From Acidobacteriaceae bacterium (GTDB taxonomy: Bacteria > Acidobacteriota > Terriglobia > Terriglobales > Acidobacteriaceae), in the NCBI GenBank assembly GCA_025462885.1, contig JAOAPN010000002.1:248001-312000 (forward strand): a stretch of DNA of 64,000 nucleotides, read 5' to 3'. How positions within the stretch are numbered: position 1 is the first letter of the stretch; every line of letters starts with the position of its first letter. Below, in pieces: positions 52,074-61,623 of this stretch. A program made the position numbers and the translations under genes. The notes beneath the pieces were generated by a model. It had not been told where the DNA came from. It saw nothing but the letters and a program-made list of their open reading frames with translations, and searched no databases.

Positions 52074-52793
52074 TTATCGCGGTGAGACCGGCTTGGTGGC
52101 TGCCGGGTGGGGTTGGGGAACGGCGCGGAGACTGAAGCTCGCGATGGCGGCGGGGCTGGAGTTCGGTCGCACCTGAAGGGTGCCGAGGGCCTCGGTTGGC
52201 GAGGGGCTCTGGTCGCGGAGTCGGAAGACGAGGACGCCGGGCTGAACCTCTTTGGCAGAGAGCAGGTTGAAGCCGCCGGTCTGCTGACGAAGCTCGATCT
52301 GTGCAGCGGTAGCGAAGGCGAGCGCGACATTCGGCAGAGCGTTGCCAAGCCCGGGGTAGCTCGCCTGGTTGAAGGCGGCGAGCCAGCCGTAGAGGAGGCG
52401 GCCGGAGGGCGTGTCGGGGATGAGGCCCACCTGGTCGCCGAAGCGGGGCAGGTGGACGAGGATGGTGGGGTGAACGGGGCTGATATGGTCTCCCCGGCGG
52501 CCGGGTACAGGAGCGTCGGATGGATCACCGAGGACTATGGTATCGATCTGCGACGGATCGTCTTTCTCGTCGTCAGCCGAAGGGGCTCCGGATGTGGCGC
52601 TGGCGGAACGGGCAGTATCGGAGGTGGGATGTGCATGTCCCGTGTGTCCCAGGGCATAAAGGACCGAGGATAGCGCGCCGACGGCGGCTACGATAGCGAG
52701 CAGAATGGCTCCGGGGCGGAGCGGTTGCCGGCTGGTGATATAGAAGCTGGGAGCGGTGAGAGTGGGGGCTCCGGTGGGGAGGGACTGCCGCAT
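52074..52793 (-). CDS. Membrane-anchored protein of unknown function
   Basis: 239 residues. One transmembrane helix near residues 27-46 (PGAILLAIVAAVGALSSVLYAL) is followed by a Ser/Ala/Asp-rich linker. A soluble domain then holds VLGDPSDAPVPGRRGDHISP, LLYGWLAAFNQASYPGLGNALP and LRDQSPSPTEALGTLQV. Topology suggests an anchored periplasmic domain. No family is recognised. Its stop is 16 bases from that of the convergent fucosidase gene. Codon bias is that of the host. Confidence 0.68.
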   Translation of the reverse strand: MRQSLPTGAPTLTAPSFYITSRQPLRPGAILLAIVAAVGALSSVLYALGHTGHAHPTSDTARSASATSGAPSADDEKDDPSQIDTIVLGDPSDAPVPGRRGDHISPVHPTILVHLPRFGDQVGLIPDTPSGRLLYGWLAAFNQASYPGLGNALPNVALAFATAAQIELRQQTGGFNLLSAKEVQPGVLVFRLRDQSPSPTEALGTLQVRPNSSPAAIASFSLRAVPQPHPAATKPVSPR

Positions 52794-52970
52794 GGGGTCT
52801 TAGTCCTTGGTTGTTCCCGGGGGCGGGCCGGGGCATAGGAGGTCCGGCGGAGTTGGCCGCCACTGGTAGTGTAAACGGCTGCCAAAGGGTGGCGTGGAGT
52901 GATGGTGGGATCGCTAACGGAAGGGAGACAGGTGCAGCTTGGCCATGTGGCCAGGGTTCGCTCGACTGAT

Positions 52971-53750
52971 CTAGCAGGGAAGCCGCACTGCGACCCCAGC
53001 CCTTTGCAGTTCAGCCTTCAACTCCCGTGAATCTGTAACGCCGAAGTGAAAGATGCTGGCTGCGAGCGCGGCATCGGCTTTTCCGCGCCCAAACACATCC
53101 GCAAAGTGCGCCGCAGTTCCTGCTCCACCGCTGGCGATCACGGGAATCTGCACTGCAGCACTCACGCGCGCGGTCAGCTCGCAATCGAAGCCGTTGCGCA
53201 TTCCATCTGTATTCATGCTGGTCAAAAGAATTTCACCGGCACCACGCTGTTCGGCTTCCCGCGCCCAATCCACCACGCGAAGGCCGGTAGCCTTGCGTCC
53301 GCCACTTACGAATACCTCGGCCTCGCCGACCGGATCAGCCGTCCCCTCGGCGCGCCGTGCATCGATCGCAACGATCACCGCCTGCGCCCCAAAGCTGCTT
53401 CCGATCTCTCCGATCAACTCGGGTCGTGCGATCGCACTGGAGTTGATGCTCACCTTGTCCGCACCCGCATCGAAGACTAGCGCCGCATCCTCCGCCGAAC
53501 GAATTCCACCGCCCACCGTAAACGGAACGAAGAGCGCGGCGGCGGTCCGCTTCACTGTATCGATAAGCGTTCCGCGTCCTTCGTGTGTCGCCGTAATGTC
53601 CAGCAGAACAATCTCATCCGCCCCTGCCGCGGCATGACGATGCGCCAGCTCCGCAGGATCGCCGGCGTCGATAATATCGACGAACTGGATCCCCTTCACC
53701 ACTCGCCCGCCCCGCACATCCAGACACGCAATAATTCGTTTCGTCAGCAC
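52971..53750 (-). CDS. hisF: Imidazole glycerol phosphate synthase, cyclase subunit
   Basis: A 259-residue (beta/alpha)8 protein that uses ammonia from HisH to turn PRFAR into IGP and [24 protein letters not shown] has the first catalytic Asp, and VIVAIDARR the second. [20 protein letters not shown] and VIASGGAG form the phosphate sites. The start is the GTG at 53750, one base after the hisH stop and behind GGAG; the longer frame overlaps hisH. It is the last gene of the operon. Confidence 0.95.
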   Translation of the reverse strand: MLTKRIIACLDVRGGRVVKGIQFVDIIDAGDPAELAHRHAAAGADEIVLLDITATHEGRGTLIDTVKRTAAALFVPFTVGGGIRSAEDAALVFDAGADKVSINSSAIARPELIGEIGSSFGAQAVIVAIDARRAEGTADPVGEAEVFVSGGRKATGLRVVDWAREAEQRGAGEILLTSMNTDGMRNGFDCELTARVSAAVQIPVIASGGAGTAAHFADVFGRGKADAALAASIFHFGVTDSRELKAELQRAGVAVRLPC

Positions 53751-53751
53751 G

Positions 53752-54360
53752 TTACAACTCCACAAAGTTCTTCAAAAGCTGCAACCCAATTGAGCTCGAC
53801 TTCTCCGGGTGAAACTGGACGCCCATCACGTTATCGCGTTCTACGACACCCGTAAACGCGCCGCCATATTCGGTCACCGAAGCGCTGTCCGCGCTCACCG
53901 GCGCACGCCACGAATGGGTGTAGTACACGAATCCTCCGGGCGAGATGCCCTTCAGCAAGCGTGAGTCCGCACGAACCGTATCCAGCGAATTCCAGCCCAC
54001 ATGCGGCGACTTCAGTTCCGCCCCTGCATACTCCGCAGGGAAGCGCTCACACAGGCCGGAAAAGTGTCCCAGCCCGGGCACATCCGGAGCTTCGGTCGAA
54101 CCCTCATACAGCCATTGCAGCCCGACACAGACCCCCAGGAAGAGCGTTCCTTGGGCGACACTCTCCCGCACGGCCTCGGTAATACCAAGATCGTTCAGAA
54201 GTTGCGTCGACTGAAAATGCCCCACCCCGGGCAGCACGATCTTCGTAGCCGTACGCACTACATCGGGATCCTGCGTGACGACCGTCTCGGCGCCAAGAAA
54301 GTGGAGCGCCTTCACCACGCTGGTGAGGTTGCCCGCCTTGTAATCGATCACTGCGATCAC
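53752..54360 (-). CDS. hisH: Imidazole glycerol phosphate synthase, glutaminase subunit
   Basis: A 202-residue class-I glutamine amidotransferase. The nucleophile Cys is in [16 protein letters not shown], and His and Glu are in [19 protein letters not shown] is the oxyanion-strand motif. It supplies NH3 to HisF. It overlaps hisB by ATGA and lies one base from hisF, so the synthase subunits are made together. Confidence 0.95.
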   Translation of the reverse strand: MIAVIDYKAGNLTSVVKALHFLGAETVVTQDPDVVRTATKIVLPGVGHFQSTQLLNDLGITEAVRESVAQGTLFLGVCVGLQWLYEGSTEAPDVPGLGHFSGLCERFPAEYAGAELKSPHVGWNSLDTVRADSRLLKGISPGGFVYYTHSWRAPVSADSASVTEYGGAFTGVVERDNVMGVQFHPEKSSSIGLQLLKNFVEL

Positions 54361-54959
54361 AGCAGCCCCTTGGTGCTCGGCAGCATCTCCCGCATCCGCT
54401 CATCGCGACTGCAGGCTCCGCGCAATGCACGTGCAAATGCCTTGAAGATCGCTTCGATCTTGTGATGATTGCTGCGGCCATACATCGTCTTCACATGAAC
54501 GTTTGCCTTGGCACCGCGCGCGAAGCCGTCGAAGAAGTCCCCCAGCAGTTCGCTTTGGAAGTCACCCACCAGCCGCACCTTCACCTTGTCGTCGACAACG
54601 TAAGCAACGCGCCCGCTCAGGTCCACCGCAGCGACCGCAAGCGTCTCATCCATCGCCATCACAAAGTAGCCGGCCCGCATGATGCCCTTCTTGTCGCCGA
54701 GCGCTTTATTGAAAGCCTCGCCCAGAGCGATGCCGACATCTTCCACCGTGTGGTGCTGATCGACATCCAGATCGCCCGTGCAGGTCAGTGTCAGATCGAA
54801 TCCACCATGGCGCGTAAACAGCTCGAGCATGTGGTCGAAGAACCGTATCCCGGTCGACACCTTATAGGTGCCCTGCCCATCGATCACCAGTTTCAACGCA
54901 ATCTGCGTCTCAGTTGTGTCGCGCTTGATGATGCCTTTCCGTACCTTTGCAATCGCCAT
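54357..54959 (-). CDS. hisB: Imidazoleglycerol-phosphate dehydratase
   Basis: A 200-residue monofunctional dehydratase that makes imidazole acetol phosphate. The Mn-binding repeats are [17 protein letters not shown] and [18 protein letters not shown] in the first half, and [22 protein letters not shown] in the second. There is no fused phosphatase domain, so histidinol-phosphatase must be encoded elsewhere. The start ATG overlaps the hisC stop by one base. Confidence 0.95.
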   Translation of the reverse strand: MAIAKVRKGIIKRDTTETQIALKLVIDGQGTYKVSTGIRFFDHMLELFTRHGGFDLTLTCTGDLDVDQHHTVEDVGIALGEAFNKALGDKKGIMRAGYFVMAMDETLAVAAVDLSGRVAYVVDDKVKVRLVGDFQSELLGDFFDGFARGAKANVHVKTMYGRSNHHKIEAIFKAFARALRGACSRDERMREMLPSTKGLL

Positions 54960-56047
54960 TACTTACTCCATCCAATCTGTTCGAGAGATAGCTTCAATGC
55001 TGCCAGACCTTTGGTGACGTGCTCTTCCACGCCAATCGTGATTCGCACAAATCCATCGCAGCCCGGGTCCGCCGAGCGGTCCCGCAGCAGCACGCCGTGT
55101 GCCCGCATGGCAGTCACAAGCTCGCCATGTTTCGGACCGATCTGCATCAGTACAAAGTTCGCGTGGCTCGGAAAGTACGCCACGCCCAACGCATCCAAAC
55201 CCGCCATGATCCGCTCGCGGCCAACCCGAACCTGCTCCGTATACCAGTTGAGGTAGGCGTCATCCGCAATCGCAGCTGGAAGGCAAGCCAGCGCCGCGCC
55301 ATTGACGTTGTAGGGTGAGCACACCTTGCGCACATACTTCAACAGCTCCGCGTTTCCAGCCAGCATCCCGATGCGCAGATTCGCCAAGCCGTATGCCTTG
55401 GAAAACGTCCGCGCGACAAGGATATTGGGAACGGAGTGGATGTCACCCAGCGTAGTCTCGCCATGAAAATGGTAGTAAGCCTCGTCCACCATTACGACCG
55501 CGTGCGGAGCAGCCGCAGCAATGGCCAGCAGATGCTCCCGGCTCACGATGGTGCCCGTAGGATTATTCGGCGAAGCGACGATAATCAACTTCGTGCGCTC
55601 CGTGATCGCGGCCATAAAACGCTCGAACGGAAATTCGAGCGTCGCATCGGCCTGCACCTTTACGAGGCCCGGCGTCATCAGTCGCACATTGACGTCGTAC
55701 ATGAAGAAGGTCGGCGTCGCGATCAGCGCTTTGTCTTCGGGATCCAGAAATGTCGTGCAGAGCAGGTGAATCGCCTCATCCACTCCATTCGTCAGCAGTA
55801 CCTGATCCGTCTGTAGTCCGAAGTGTTCTGCAACGATCCGTTCGACGGGCTCGCGTTCCGGGTACTTGGTCAGATCCTCGTCGGTCATGGCATGGATGCG
55901 CTCCAGAACCCGTGGACTGGGAGCGAATGTGTTCTCGTTGAAGTCCAGCCGAAGCGCGTCGCGCGCAGCCAGCGGCGGGTGATACTCGGGCATGGCAAGG
56001 ACCGCAGCCCGCGGCTTCACCGTTGTCAATTCATGCATCACTGTCAT
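54959..56047 (-). CDS. hisC: Histidinol-phosphate aminotransferase
   Basis: A 362-residue fold-type-I PLP enzyme. [18 protein letters not shown] is the substrate-arm motif and [11 protein letters not shown] holds the PLP-binding Asp and Tyr. [17 protein letters not shown] contains the Schiff-base Lys. It transaminates imidazole acetol phosphate with glutamate. The start overlaps the hisD stop (ATGA); an internal ATG at 56038 is an alternative. Confidence 0.95.
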   Translation of the reverse strand: MTVMHELTTVKPRAAVLAMPEYHPPLAARDALRLDFNENTFAPSPRVLERIHAMTDEDLTKYPEREPVERIVAEHFGLQTDQVLLTNGVDEAIHLLCTTFLDPEDKALIATPTFFMYDVNVRLMTPGLVKVQADATLEFPFERFMAAITERTKLIIVASPNNPTGTIVSREHLLAIAAAAPHAVVMVDEAYYHFHGETTLGDIHSVPNILVARTFSKAYGLANLRIGMLAGNAELLKYVRKVCSPYNVNGAALACLPAAIADDAYLNWYTEQVRVGRERIMAGLDALGVAYFPSHANFVLMQIGPKHGELVTAMRAHGVLLRDRSADPGCDGFVRITIGVEEHVTKGLAALKLSLEQIGWSK

Positions 56048-57303
56048 CGCATCCTCACTCTCACACTTTCAGCGTGTCCCACGAGGCCCTCGGCCGTCGC
56101 CAGAGCGATAGCGTGCGGCCCCATCGTCTTCAAGCCCTTCTTCGTGTACTGCTGCACCGTGATTATTTTCACGAAGTCCATCACACTTAGGCCGCCGCGT
56201 ACACGTCCATTCCGACCGGTAGGCAGCACATGGTTGGGGCCGGAGATGTAGTCTCCCATCGACTGCGGCGCATAGGCTCCGACAAACACGCTGCCTGCGT
56301 TCCTGACCCACTTCAGATCGGCGGCAGAATCAATCGTAAGGTGCTCGAGCGCCAGCCGGTTTGTAAGCTCCTGCGCTTCTGTAACTGTAGCGGTAACAAA
56401 AATACATCCCTGTTTCGCCAGCGACTGTTTCGCCAGTACATTGCTCTTCGACTGAAGTTTTACCTCCGCCGCAACCTGCTCAGCCAGCTCTGCTTTGGTC
56501 GTGATCAGGATGGCGAGAGCCTCGGGGTCGTGCTCGGCCTGAGCCACCAGGTCTGCTGCGATACCGGCTGGATCGCCGGTTTCGCTGGTGACGCCGATCT
56601 CGGTCGGTCCGGCAGGCATATCGATCCCGCAGTCCGCGGAAACAAAAGCTTTCGCCGCGGTTACAAATAGATTTCCCGGGCCAACAATTTTATCGACTCG
56701 TGCAATCGTAGCCGTCCCATACGCCATCGCTGCGATGGCCTGGGCCCCACCGACCCGATAGAACTCGGTCACCCCGGCCAGCCACGCCGCTGCCATCGTC
56801 TCCCGCGCCGGCTTGGGCGAGCAGACCACAATGCGCTCTACTCCTGCCACTTGCGCCGGAGTCGCCGTCATCAGCAGTGTCGAGGGAAGAGGATACCGCC
56901 CGCCCGGAACGTAGCAGCCCACACTTCCGAGCGGTCGCACGATCTGCCCCGTCTTGACGCCTTCCGTCGGAGTGATGCTCCACTCCTGCGGCTTCTGGGC
57001 CTCAGCGAACGCCCGTATGTTCGCCTGCGCGACCCGCATGGCTTCTTGCAGCGTTGGAGACGTCGCCTCCCACGCAGCCTTCATCTCGTCGCGCGAGACC
57101 AGCAGCGCTTCGTTCGCCCCCAGCGAGTCGAAGCGCCCCGAGAACTCTCGCAGCGCGGCGTCTCCGCGTTGGCGAATCTCGGCGATGATCTCGCGCACCA
57201 CGGGCTCCACCCGGCCCATGTTGAGTGCGCCACGCTGCTCCAAAGCAACGATCATCGCCTCGGCAGCCTTCGCTCCACGTCCAAACGTCCGAACCAGCTT
57301 CAT
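56044..57303 (-). CDS. hisD: Histidinol dehydrogenase
   Basis: A 419-residue Zn- and NAD-dependent enzyme oxidising histidinol to histidine. Visible motifs are VGCYVPGGRYPLPSTLLM, VDKIVGPGNLFVTAAK, DMPAGPTEIGV, and DYISGPNHVLPTGR then VRGGLSVMDF; the conserved Gln, Glu and His ligand regions are complete. The ATG at 57303 (MKLVRTFGRG) is used because GGAG precedes it. The frame opens 21 bases earlier without a site. Confidence 0.95.
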   Translation of the reverse strand: MKLVRTFGRGAKAAEAMIVALEQRGALNMGRVEPVVREIIAEIRQRGDAALREFSGRFDSLGANEALLVSRDEMKAAWEATSPTLQEAMRVAQANIRAFAEAQKPQEWSITPTEGVKTGQIVRPLGSVGCYVPGGRYPLPSTLLMTATPAQVAGVERIVVCSPKPARETMAAAWLAGVTEFYRVGGAQAIAAMAYGTATIARVDKIVGPGNLFVTAAKAFVSADCGIDMPAGPTEIGVTSETGDPAGIAADLVAQAEHDPEALAILITTKAELAEQVAAEVKLQSKSNVLAKQSLAKQGCIFVTATVTEAQELTNRLALEHLTIDSAADLKWVRNAGSVFVGAYAPQSMGDYISGPNHVLPTGRNGRVRGGLSVMDFVKIITVQQYTKKGLKTMGPHAIALATAEGLVGHAESVRVRMR

Positions 57304-57330
57304 TGCATCCACTCCATGCTGCAACTTGCG

Positions 57331-58212
57331 TTAGAGAACAACCTTGCTCAACGGATACTCAACGATTCCGGTAGCTCCCACAGCCTTCAGTTTGGGAATC
57401 ACCTCACGCACCTCGCGCTCGTCGAGGATCGTATTCAGTGCGACCCACTCTGCGTCGCTCAACTGCGAGACCGTCGGCGAGTTCAAGGCAGGCAGCACGC
57501 CGATCACAGCAGTGAGATCCGCCTTGCGCGCGTTCAGCATCAGGCCGACACGGCCCTGGGCGGCGATCGCGGCATTCAACATCAGCGAGATGTTGTTGAT
57601 CTTCTCGCGCTTCCAGTCATCCTTGTAGGCGGTCTTGTTGGCGATCAGCTGAGTCTCGCTCTCCATCAGCGTCTCGATAATGCGCAGACGATTCGCTCGC
57701 AGGGAAGAGCCCGTCTCCGTCACTTCAACGATGGCGTCGGCCAGCGTAGGCGGCTTCACCTCGGTGGCGCCCCAGCTAAATTCAACCGTTACCGGAATGT
57801 TCTTGCTGGCGAAGTACCGCTTCGTGAATTCAACCAGCTCGGTAGCGATGATCTTGCCTGCCAAATCTTCCGGCTTCTGGAACGGCGAATCCTCCGGCAC
57901 AGCAAGCACCCACTTCACCTTCTGGCGGCTTTGCTTGGAGTAGGTCAGGCTGGTGACGTATTCCACGTCGGTCTGGTTCTCCAGCACCCAGTCGTTGCCG
58001 GTCAGCCCGGCATCGAGGGCGCCGTGCTCCACATAGCGCGCCATCTCCTGCGCGCGAACCAGCATGCATTCAATTTCAACGTCATCGACGGTGGGGAAGT
58101 AGCTCCGGCCATTTGCGAAGATCCTCCAGCCGGCGCGTTCGAACAGTGCAATCGTGGCATCCTGCAGGCTGCCTTTGGGGATTCCGAGCTTCAACTTCTT
58201 CGTTCCGGACAT
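57331..58212 (-). CDS. hisG: ATP phosphoribosyltransferase, long form
   Basis: A 293-residue first enzyme of the pathway, joining ATP and [26 protein letters not shown] opens the first domain, [13 protein letters not shown] and [12 protein letters not shown] follow, and [16 protein letters not shown] is the PRPP loop region. About 80 extra C-terminal residues form the ACT-like regulatory domain, so it should be feedback-inhibited by histidine and not need HisZ. Its ATG overlaps the hisI stop by one base. Confidence 0.96.
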   Translation of the reverse strand: MSGTKKLKLGIPKGSLQDATIALFERAGWRIFANGRSYFPTVDDVEIECMLVRAQEMARYVEHGALDAGLTGNDWVLENQTDVEYVTSLTYSKQSRQKVKWVLAVPEDSPFQKPEDLAGKIIATELVEFTKRYFASKNIPVTVEFSWGATEVKPPTLADAIVEVTETGSSLRANRLRIIETLMESETQLIANKTAYKDDWKREKINNISLMLNAAIAAQGRVGLMLNARKADLTAVIGVLPALNSPTVSQLSDAEWVALNTILDEREVREVIPKLKAVGATGIVEYPLSKVVL

Positions 58213-58559
58213 TACGCTTTCTCCATTTCAATATTCTTCGTGAAACAGCTTACGGTGCCTTCGTGACATACCAGGCCATCGCCTTCAACTTCAACCTTGA
58301 AGAGCAGGGCATCGTTGTCGCAGTCGGTGGAGGCTGAGACAACGCGCAGGCGGTTGCCGCTGGTCTCGCCCTTCATCCAGAGCTTCTGCCGGGTGCGGCT
58401 CCAGAAGGTGACGAAGCCCGATTCCAGGGTTTTGGCGTAGCTCACTTCATTCAGAAAGCCGAGCATCAGCATCTCGCCGGTCTTCGCGTCCTGCACAATG
58501 CCCGGGACCAGTCCTTCCATCTTTGCGAAATCAATCTTCGGTGCGGTTATTGCGTCCAT
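58212..58559 (-). CDS. hisI: Phosphoribosyl-AMP cyclohydrolase
   Basis: A 115-residue Zn enzyme that opens the adenine ring of [25 protein letters not shown] and the metal-binding [14 protein letters not shown] with [10 protein letters not shown] are intact. There is no fused HisE (PR-ATP pyrophosphatase) domain and no hisE gene beside it. First structural gene of the operon, downstream of the His leader and attenuator. Confidence 0.95.
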   Translation of the reverse strand: MDAITAPKIDFAKMEGLVPGIVQDAKTGEMLMLGFLNEVSYAKTLESGFVTFWSRTRQKLWMKGETSGNRLRVVSASTDCDNDALLFKVEVEGDGLVCHEGTVSCFTKNIEMEKA

Positions 58560-58609
58560 TGTTCTTTCTCCAATCGTTCGTATCCGGTTCCGATCGTTTA
58601 CCGCGCAGC

Positions 58610-58648
58610 AAAAAGGCCCGCTCGCGGTAAGCGCGTTAGCGGGCCTTT
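58610..58648 (-). terminator. Histidine-operon attenuator terminator
   Basis: On the minus strand an 11-bp perfect stem (58638-58648 with 58612-58622; AAAGGCCCGCT / AGCGGGCCTTT) ends in TTTTT. It is 22 bases beyond the leader-peptide stop and 50 bases before hisI. A GCG-rich loop could pair with upstream leader RNA as antiterminator. Confidence 0.85.
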
Positions 58649-58670
58649 CGAATCCTGAGGGAGAGCTCTG

Positions 58671-58754
58671 TTACTTCGACCCACGGGACACAGCCGCCAA
58701 CACGCTGGACGCATGATGATGGTGGGGACCGTGATGGTGCAGGCAGACGCTCAT
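58671..58754 (-). CDS. hisL: His leader peptide
   Basis: A 27-residue frame starting MSVCLHHHGPHHHHAS: seven His codons within nine positions (residues 6-8 and 11-14), then stop at 58671-58673. It lies directly before a Rho-independent terminator and hisI. This is the classic arrangement for ribosome-mediated attenuation: stalling at His codons when charged tRNA-His is low would let transcription continue into the operon. The -10 box ends nine bases upstream, so the mRNA may be nearly leaderless. Confidence 0.88.
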   Translation of the reverse strand: MSVCLHHHGPHHHHASSVLAAVSRGSK

Positions 58755-58762
58755 TACCTTTA

Positions 58763-58791
58763 AAAGTAGCTGTGCCGACCTGGCTTGTCAA
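58763..58791 (-). promoter_or_regulatory. Promoter of the histidine operon
   Basis: On the minus strand, a perfect TTGACA (58791-58786), a 17-base spacer and TACTTT (58768-58763) lie immediately before hisL. Confidence 0.65.
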
Positions 58792-58930
58792 TCTGGAAGC
58801 GCTGAAGTGACCGGAACGCTGCCGGAATCTCTCTACAAAATCAAAGTCGGCAGTAAATTCCTTTGACCAACGGCGCTGCCTCGGCTACCCTTGCGAAGCA
58901 ATTCGACTTATCCATTCTCAGGAGATTGTC

Positions 58931-59260
58931 ATGTTCAAGCCCTTCCGTAACAGCATGCTTGCTGCTGCTCTCTTAGTTGCGTCCATCCCGACCTTCACCT
59001 TCGCAGCGCCTGTGGTAGCCCAGGCGGCGGCTAAAGCCACTGCCGCAGCTGTTGATAAATCCGCCAAGATCGATATCAACACCGCCAGCATCGATCAGCT
59101 CAAGGCCTTTCCCGGCATCGGAGACGCTTACTCCAAGCGCATCGTCGACGGCCGTCCCTTCGCCAACAAGGGCCAGCTTCTCTCCAAGGGGATTCTGCCC
59201 GCAGCCACCTACAACAAGATCAAGGCCCAGATCATCGCCACCCAGCCCAAAGGCAAGTAG
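58931..59260 (+). CDS. ComEA-like secreted helix-hairpin-helix protein
   Basis: A 109-residue protein. The signal peptide (residues 1-26, AALLVASIPTFTFA) and a short Ala-rich linker precede a tandem HhH domain: KIDINTASIDQLKAFPGIGD, then YSKRIVDGRPFANKGQLLSKGILPAATYNKIK. The DINTAS...L..LPGIG pattern is that of ComEA, the periplasmic DNA receptor for transformation. Many such short proteins are uncharacterised, so a role in DNA uptake is only possible. AGGAG precedes the ATG. Divergent from the his operon. Confidence 0.85.
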   Translation: MFKPFRNSMLAAALLVASIPTFTFAAPVVAQAAAKATAAAVDKSAKIDINTASIDQLKAFPGIGDAYSKRIVDGRPFANKGQLLSKGILPAATYNKIKAQIIATQPKGK

Positions 59261-59390
59261 GTTCCTAATCCTTACGGCCCACTCGCCAGCTTGCGGGTGG
59301 GCATTTCCATGCCCGAAGGTTGCGCAGGCTCTGCACCATTTCCTAATGGACCTGTGGTTTAGTGAAGCTTTAATTTCAGCCTTTGAAACT

Positions 59391-59430
59391 GTCATCCTTC
59401 GCGAAGCGGAGGACCTGCTTCACGTCTTTT
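59391..59430. repeat. Dispersed intergenic repeat, short copy C
   Basis: GTCATCCTTCGCGAAGCGGA followed by GGACCTGCTT resembles the head of the copies at 25663 and 31834. Confidence 0.4.
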
Positions 59431-59446
59431 GCATCGCCTGTTTCTC

Positions 59447-60670
59447 CTACTTCAACTCCATCACCAGAATCCGCCCATCCGAATAGAAACTCCCCCCGGT
59501 GGCCGTCCGGGCCGTCTGCAGGGGATCCGCCGGAGTGACATACGCCGCACTCGAAAAGCCGCCCGAAGCGTCGAAGCTCTGCAACAGGTAATCCCGTTCA
59601 TCATCGATCTTCGGATCGATCTTGTGCGTTACATTTCCGTTCCGCTGGTCCTTCTCGAAGCCGATATCGTGCGTACAGGACCCCACCCAGAGCTGCCGCC
59701 CGCCCAGCGACCTGTCCGCCAGCCAGACCCGGAGATGATGACGTTCCGCCGCCACCTTCAAGGGATCGCCGCGCGCAAAGGAAAGATCCTGCGGCCGTCC
59801 GAACAGGTAGAGCGTGCTCATCGGCATCTCCGTGTAGGCCTCATGGCTCAAGGTCGAGAGCAGGCCATGCAGCACCGCATCCTGTACGGTCTTGTCGACC
59901 GGCACCCACCCGGCGGCCTTGAACGCCGCTATCACCTGCTCCTCCGACCCCACCAGGGCGAAGTTCACCATGTCGCCTTCGTGGCGCGTCTGGTCGACGA
60001 CGCGGCGCGGAATATCCGCAAACGTCTCCGGCGAAAGTATCCGACTAATGGGGTCAGTCGCGGGTCGCGCATCGGCCTGTCGGTCGGCCTCGCCAAACTT
60101 CACCTGCACCTTGTAGCTTCCCGATCCCTCCAGATCGCTGCTCAGGTTCACCCGCAGATAGAGCCGCCCACTGGTAGGAAACGTGACCTCGCCCTTCTGG
60201 CCGACGGGGAAGGGAACCGAGGCTCCTACATCGCTGATCCGGCCAATTACCTCTCCGACTTTGGCGGAGTTCAGCGGAAACACGCGCAGCAGGTCCTTCC
60301 AGCCGCGCTCCAGCCCATCCGGTCCGCTCATCCGGCCATCTCCGACGGTAAAGCTGCCTGTAGAGGCGAAGTTCGCGACCTCGCCCGCCGCCACCGTTAC
60401 TCCGCTATCCACCCAGTCCGAACCGGTCAGCGTAAAGCTGTAGCTCTTCTTGCGGGAGCTCTGCACCTTCTGGTTCGGGGTGAGTCCATTGGCCGGAACC
60501 TCGCGCATGCTGACGATCGGCTCCACCGCCGGTCGCGCGGCGCCAGTCTGGGCGGGAAGCGCAGGAGCGGCCTCTCCTTGCCCCGGATTGCTCTGGCTAA
60601 AAACGTCTGCTGCGGAGAAGCCCAGTCCTAGCAGAACTATGCCAGCCAGCATGCACCTCTTTCGTGTCAT
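59447..60670 (-). CDS. LssY_C-domain exported protein
   Basis: 407 residues. A signal peptide (MLAGIVLLGLGFSAADVFSQ region) and a Pro/Ala linker lead to a PA-IL/lectin-like beta-domain (about residues 80-215: WVDSGVTVAAGEVANFASTG, RLYLRVNLSSDLEGSGSYKV). The LssY C-terminal domain (about 250-385) holds VNFALVGSEEQVIAAFKAAG, MSTLYLFGRPQDLSFARG and HHLRVWLADRSLGGRQLWVG. The family's role is unclear. The ATG at 60670 has GCAGGA upstream; the frame extends 86 codons further without support. Divergent from the DUF4397 gene. Confidence 0.82.
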   Translation of the reverse strand: MTRKRCMLAGIVLLGLGFSAADVFSQSNPGQGEAAPALPAQTGAARPAVEPIVSMREVPANGLTPNQKVQSSRKKSYSFTLTGSDWVDSGVTVAAGEVANFASTGSFTVGDGRMSGPDGLERGWKDLLRVFPLNSAKVGEVIGRISDVGASVPFPVGQKGEVTFPTSGRLYLRVNLSSDLEGSGSYKVQVKFGEADRQADARPATDPISRILSPETFADIPRRVVDQTRHEGDMVNFALVGSEEQVIAAFKAAGWVPVDKTVQDAVLHGLLSTLSHEAYTEMPMSTLYLFGRPQDLSFARGDPLKVAAERHHLRVWLADRSLGGRQLWVGSCTHDIGFEKDQRNGNVTHKIDPKIDDERDYLLQSFDASGGFSSAAYVTPADPLQTARTATGGSFYSDGRILVMELK

Positions 60671-60725
60671 ATTCCTGCGTCGCCTCACGCTGCAAAATCG
60701 GTTAGAGTAACTCTTACTGGTTCCC

Positions 60726-61517
60726 ATGCCACAATTGATGCCTTTCTCTAAGACGCTCCTTCGGCCAAACCTGTTCGTCAGGCGAATCTCTGCCCTTCCC
60801 GTTCTGCGATTTCTGTCGGCGACCGCGCTCCTTGGCGCCCTCTCCGGATGCCAGGGAATCGTCAGCAGCCCGATTCTGTCGCAGTTGCGCATCATCACCG
60901 TCTCCCCTGACGCTCCCGGCCTCGACATCTACCAGGGGAGCACGCCGCTCGTCTACAACCTCGGCTTTGGAACTATCACGTCCTACGTTCCCATTGCCCC
61001 CAGCACGTATACCATCGCCGCGAAGACCTCCGGTTCCAGCCAGGTGCTCATCTCCGCCAAAGGAACCGTTGCCGCCACTGGCCAGTACACCGTGCTCATC
61101 GGCAACTCGCTGGCCAGCCTGCAGGAGACCATTTTCAAGGATCAGAGCCAGGCTGCGCCATCCGGCCAGATTGCCCTTCGCTTTATTGACCAGGCTACCA
61201 AGTTCACCACCGGCTTCGACGTCTACCTCGTGCCTGCCGGCCAGATACTCACTACCGTCACCCCCCTCATCTCCAACCTCACCTTTGGCAATCCGCCCGG
61301 CTATCTGAACATCCCGACCGGAACCTACACCATCGTTATGGTCCCGACGGGAACTGTTCCGGTCAGCACCACAGTGGCGACCTACACCGGAGCGCAGATC
61401 ACGTACGCTGGCGGCAGCGCCCGCACCATCATCCTGATCGACCAGCAGCTGGTCACGACCCCGGGCCTGCAACTCATCACCGCTGCGGACTACGACTCTC
61501 CCACCGCCACCATCTAA
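60726..61517 (+). CDS. DUF4397 lipoprotein
   Basis: A 263-residue protein. An Arg-containing signal sequence ends in the lipobox LGALSGC (Cys near residue 42), so it is lipid-anchored. Two DUF4397-like beta-sandwich units follow: LRIITVSPDAPGLDIYQGST then GTITSYVPIAPSTYTIAAKT, and IALRFIDQATKFTTGFDVYL then GYLNIPTGTYTIVMVP. Function unknown; a cell-surface role is inferred. It is convergent with ahcY and ends at a shared bidirectional terminator. Confidence 0.85.
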   Translation: MPQLMPFSKTLLRPNLFVRRISALPVLRFLSATALLGALSGCQGIVSSPILSQLRIITVSPDAPGLDIYQGSTPLVYNLGFGTITSYVPIAPSTYTIAAKTSGSSQVLISAKGTVAATGQYTVLIGNSLASLQETIFKDQSQAAPSGQIALRFIDQATKFTTGFDVYLVPAGQILTTVTPLISNLTFGNPPGYLNIPTGTYTIVMVPTGTVPVSTTVATYTGAQITYAGGSARTIILIDQQLVTTPGLQLITAADYDSPTATI

Positions 61518-61565
61518 CCTGGGCGCCGCGCCCTCTGGAATTTGGAATTCGTTCTTTCCGCACCA

Positions 61566-61613
61566 CCAAATGAGAACGGCCGCCGGAGTGATCCGGCGGC
61601 CGTTCTCATTTGG
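61566..61613. terminator. Bidirectional terminator between DUF4397 gene and ahcY
   Basis: A perfect 22-bp inverted repeat (61566-61587 / 61592-61613) with a 4-base GTGA loop. The GC-rich core is flanked by AAAT/ATTT, giving a T-containing tail on both strands. It lies midway between two convergent stop codons. Confidence 0.85.
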
Positions 61614-61623
61614 GTCGTGATGC

